Shown here one piece after another: positions 61,244 to 64,000 of a stretch of 64,000 nt of DNA (position 1 is the first letter of the stretch; each line of letters starts with the position of its first letter). This stretch comes from Pyronema omphalodes (lineage: Eukaryota > Ascomycota > Pezizomycetes > Pezizales > Pyronemataceae): contig JAJJXM010000056.1 of NCBI GenBank assembly GCA_024516155.1, forward strand, positions 248,001-312,000, in the 5' to 3' direction. The notes beneath the pieces were generated by a model. The model searched no databases, was not told the origin of the DNA, and saw only the letters and a program-made list of their open reading frames with translations. A program made the translations under genes and the position numbers.

Positions 61244-61745
61244 TGTCGGTTACTTGTTGACTGGAGATATGATGTGTAACGAATCTTTTTTGTGGGGAGT
61301 TCTAGGGTTATTAAGGTCAGGATCGGCTGGATGGGGGGTTGTTGTCTTGTTTTTTTTTTTGACTATTTTAGTATGGGCTACCAAAATAAAAGTTGTGCAC
61401 CATACTTGAGTGATCTTTAAGCTTCTAGTAAAACTATTGCGAATACTCAATCCAACCAATTATCGTCTGTCTTTTCCACAAGAAAATGTTTGGTGTTGAG
61501 TCGCGAACCCGGGTGTTGGCGTAGACCATGCCGCGGAACCTTGGGAGCTATCACAATCATAGCTAGCACGCAACACAGACAGCAAGGTGCACAACACTAC
61601 CAGAGATAGCATCCGCACGCCGGAACGGCATCCAACAAGGTCTCGACGCAACGTGCGAGACTCCGTAACATAAATACATTCCGACACTGCCGAAGTGTTG
61701 AGTTTCTCCTAGCAATTATCCCCTTCTTGATACTCACAGCTCACA
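61244..61745. other. Intergenic region with a tRNA-like motif
   Basis: Short space between two plus-strand genes. On the minus strand near 61465-61560 the motifs GATAGCTCCCAAGG and CCCGGGTTCGCGACTC resemble the A- and B-boxes of a tRNA, but no full cloverleaf was found. It also contains the promoter of the F-box gene. Confidence 0.3.
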
Positions 61746-62730
61746 ATGTCAGACTCCTCCTCGTCCTCCTCGTCCTCCTCCTTGACCGTCGCACCAGCTA
61801 CGTCTACTACCACCACCACCAACAAACGAGATGCTCCAAACTTATCAATAACCCCGTGTACTCCTTCATGTGGTGAACACGCGCAATCAACACCCCTCAC
61901 CGATTATTTACTCCTGTCTATTCTTCCTCTACTCCCAACTGAGTCACTACTACGTCTACGCTCTGTTTCTCGTCACTGGCATACCCTGATTGCTACGCGC
62001 CGTATCCTTCGCTCTGCAACTTTTACCCACCCACCTGACGCCTCCCTTCTCCTCGAGTCTTTTGAACTCCACCCAGTATTCCGGAAACTAGATTACTGGG
62101 GATACTACCCACAGCCACGCGCAAGTCCTCCATTGGAGGAACGGGCAGAGGTACGAGGCAGGAGAATCATGGAGGAGGTGGTAGGAGAAGCTATGTGTTC
62201 GCGGCCAGCCGTAAAGGAGGTCGGTGTATGGTTATGTGGTGAAGTTCATGTGATCAGACAAGAGGAAGGTGTCAAAGTTAAGGATTTAGTGAGGGGATTT
62301 GACGAGGTTATTCAAAAGCAAAGACAGAGTGTGAACAAGAGGTTTGAGTGGGATTACAAAACTTATCCGTAAGTAATACCAGGTGGTGCGTCAACCAGAG
62401 GTCTATAGCTAATATCTTTATTATAGGTTTGCGGGATTTCGCATATTAGAGAAGCTGTCAAATATGTCAGAGGCTAGGTTGGTAGTGACACCGGAATTCT
62501 TTGATACTGCTGCTATTGTTGCAGAACTTAGGGAAGGTAGATGGACGAAAAATAGTGTGGGTGTGCCGTTTTGTTTCGAATTACCGGAGTAAGTGTTTTT
62601 TGTAATTGTGTGTGTTTTTGGCGGGCGTTATTTGTGATTTGGGAGATTGTAGACTTGTAGACTGTCGCTTTTCAAACGCTGGGAAAAGCTTGGAGTTTCT
62701 TTTGGTACGATTGATTTATTACGAAGATAG
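61746..62730 (+). CDS. F-box protein
   Basis: Likely substrate adaptor of an SCF ubiquitin ligase. Exons 61746-62368 and 62427-62588 are well supported (introns GTAAGT...TTATAG). A third exon, 62661-62730, is probable, giving 284 residues. Residues 1-30 are Ser/Thr-rich. The F-box is at about 49-88 (LLLSILPLLPTESLLRLRSV then SRHWHTLIATRRIL). The following region (FRKLDYWGYYP, WDYKTYPFAGFRILEKLS) resembles fungal F-box proteins of unknown substrate. If exon 2 is read through, the protein ends FCFELPE with a TAA at 62590, but that stop overlaps a perfect GTAAGT donor. Splicing it to the TTGTAG acceptor gives the protein-like tail ELSLFKRWEKLGVSFGTIDL and a TAG stop. Confidence 0.85.
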
Positions 62731-64000
62731 TTGATAGATGGACAATAAAATTTATTATCTGACGTATTAGACCGCACTTCAATGCAATCCCCTGCTATCT
62801 GATATTGTTGACAAGTTCCCATTCCTTTCTCGATAGACTATGTGGTTCAAATATCAGCAGCCAAGCCTCAAGTAAACCAATAGATACATGGCATCACCTT
62901 AACCCACCAGTATTCCGTAATTCAAACGGTAAAATCAACAACATGACCCACATGAAGTCATTCAACTTCAAAAATTACAAGCCAATCATAGAAAGTCTAG
63001 CCCACTAAGATAACCCATACCTTGACATAATTCCAAATCCATATATCTGCGCTCAACATTACATATCCACACAAAATAGCTAGTAGCGCGCGAGTACTAA
63101 GAATTCTTAGAATACTTCCCATAAACCTTATTTTTCACGCTCTCTAACCAGTATTTAAACCACTATTCAGATTCCCTAAAAGCAATATAAACCTCTCCAA
63201 AAAAAAACCGCCCCACAGATTCAGAACTCCGGGATGTGTGGTACTTTTTCCAACATTTAAACCCCTTTTGAATATATACGGACCACGTTTACCGGTATCT
63301 AAATCCTACATTTATATCAATATTAAATTCCACATCCAAAACTTTCGCTTTCTAGATCCCTTATACATGTACAGTCGACTCAAGAGTCAAGACTGTATAC
63401 CAAGTATCAAGGACTAATATACATCACCATCACATGCGAAACAGCAACCCAGCCAAGACTAGATTCAAGATTTATGACACAGGATCATACATAGACTGCC
63501 TGGAATATCATATCATATATCATTGTCACATGTCACATGTCGAAAGGAAAATAGCTAAGCCAAGCTAAGCCAAGCTAAGCCAAGGTATAAGTCTGGATTT
63601 AGATTCAGGATTTATGATACGGGATCATGGTTTGGCTGGAATAAATGCTTTGTGGTTCTTGGATTGAGAACTGGGAGATATCGCGTTGATTGTTGAGTCT
63701 TGGAAGTATTGAAATAATCACCTTCAACGCGTAGAGATGCTACAGTTGGATTAAGGAGAGATGATTTTGGGGATACATGGAAAGGTGATATCATGAAATG
63801 TTTTGCTTTTTTGAAGATTTATATATATATAGGAATATTGGCATAGGTGAAATGGAATGGGTGTAGAGGTGCTGGGATTTTTTTGTATTCTTAACTATGA
63901 TACCGTAGTTATATCTCACTATGTACATATGTGATAATAACATCAGCACACTTTGAAGAAGATATTATTTAGACTTCAGTAGTCACATAATCTAGTCATC
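62731..64000. other. Window end, no gene seen
   Basis: AT-rich DNA with short ORFs only. Contains four AAGCCAAGCT-like repeats near 63550-63585 and a TATATA stretch near 63820. No protein or RNA gene was recognised. Confidence 0.5.

Noticed and set aside
60107..62730. Dioxygenase plus F-box gene as part of a secondary-metabolite cluster
   Set aside because: No synthase, transporter or P450 is adjacent within the window, so cluster membership is unsupported.

Overview
This window looks like nuclear DNA of a filamentous ascomycete (Pezizomycotina; a leotiomycete is possible but not shown). The genes are monocistronic, on both strands, and mostly split by introns of about 50-150 bp with GTRNGT donors, CTRAY-like branch sites and YAG acceptors. 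The proteins are fungal types: a fungal-specific C2H2 regulator, a Cdc25-type RasGEF with an SH3 domain, and a Scc3/STAG cohesin subunit. I rebuilt 13 gene models (11 of them spliced) by checking reading frame across every junction. Exon ends are stated in each entry.

Layout. 0-3.4 kb: decayed DNA, with a frameshifted Ty1/copia fragment and two coding-looking but broken stretches. 3.5-5.3 kb: mitochondrial glutamyl-tRNA synthetase (+). 8.0-9.3 kb: a proline-rich protein with an N-myristoylation motif (+). 11.2-12.3 kb: ESCRT-III Vps2 (-). 15.7-16.4 kb: small coiled-coil orphan (+). 16.9-19.2 kb: RBM5/RBM10-like splicing factor (+). 19.8-20.3 kb: small membrane protein (+). 21.4-25.2 kb: cohesin Scc3 (-), divergent from the tiny Golgi protein Kish (25.6-26.0 kb, +). 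27.8-31.8 kb: phospholipase D (+). 34.7-37.3 kb: C2H2 / fungal_trans transcription factor (-). 50.1-53.6 kb: RasGEF (+). 60.1-61.2 kb: 2-oxoglutarate/Fe(II) dioxygenase (+). 61.7-62.7 kb: F-box protein (+).

Between the transcription factor and the RasGEF lie about 12.8 kb without a convincing gene, and between the RasGEF and the dioxygenase about 6.4 kb. These gaps hold many unrelated short tandem arrays (2-19 bp units), pure G or C runs of 15-21 bases, and a purine-rich block of about 1.1 kb. Such intergenic repeat deserts are the most unusual feature of the window.

The genes are mostly housekeeping: endosomal sorting, splicing, sister-chromatid cohesion, secretion, Ras signalling and lipid signalling. 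They do not form an obvious cluster or pathway. I found no convincing new multi-gene system. The best leads are a perfect GC hairpin inside an intron of the splicing-factor gene, repeated use of a GTTCGT splice donor, a lipidated-looking proline-rich protein, and tRNA-like fragments near 59-61.6 kb.
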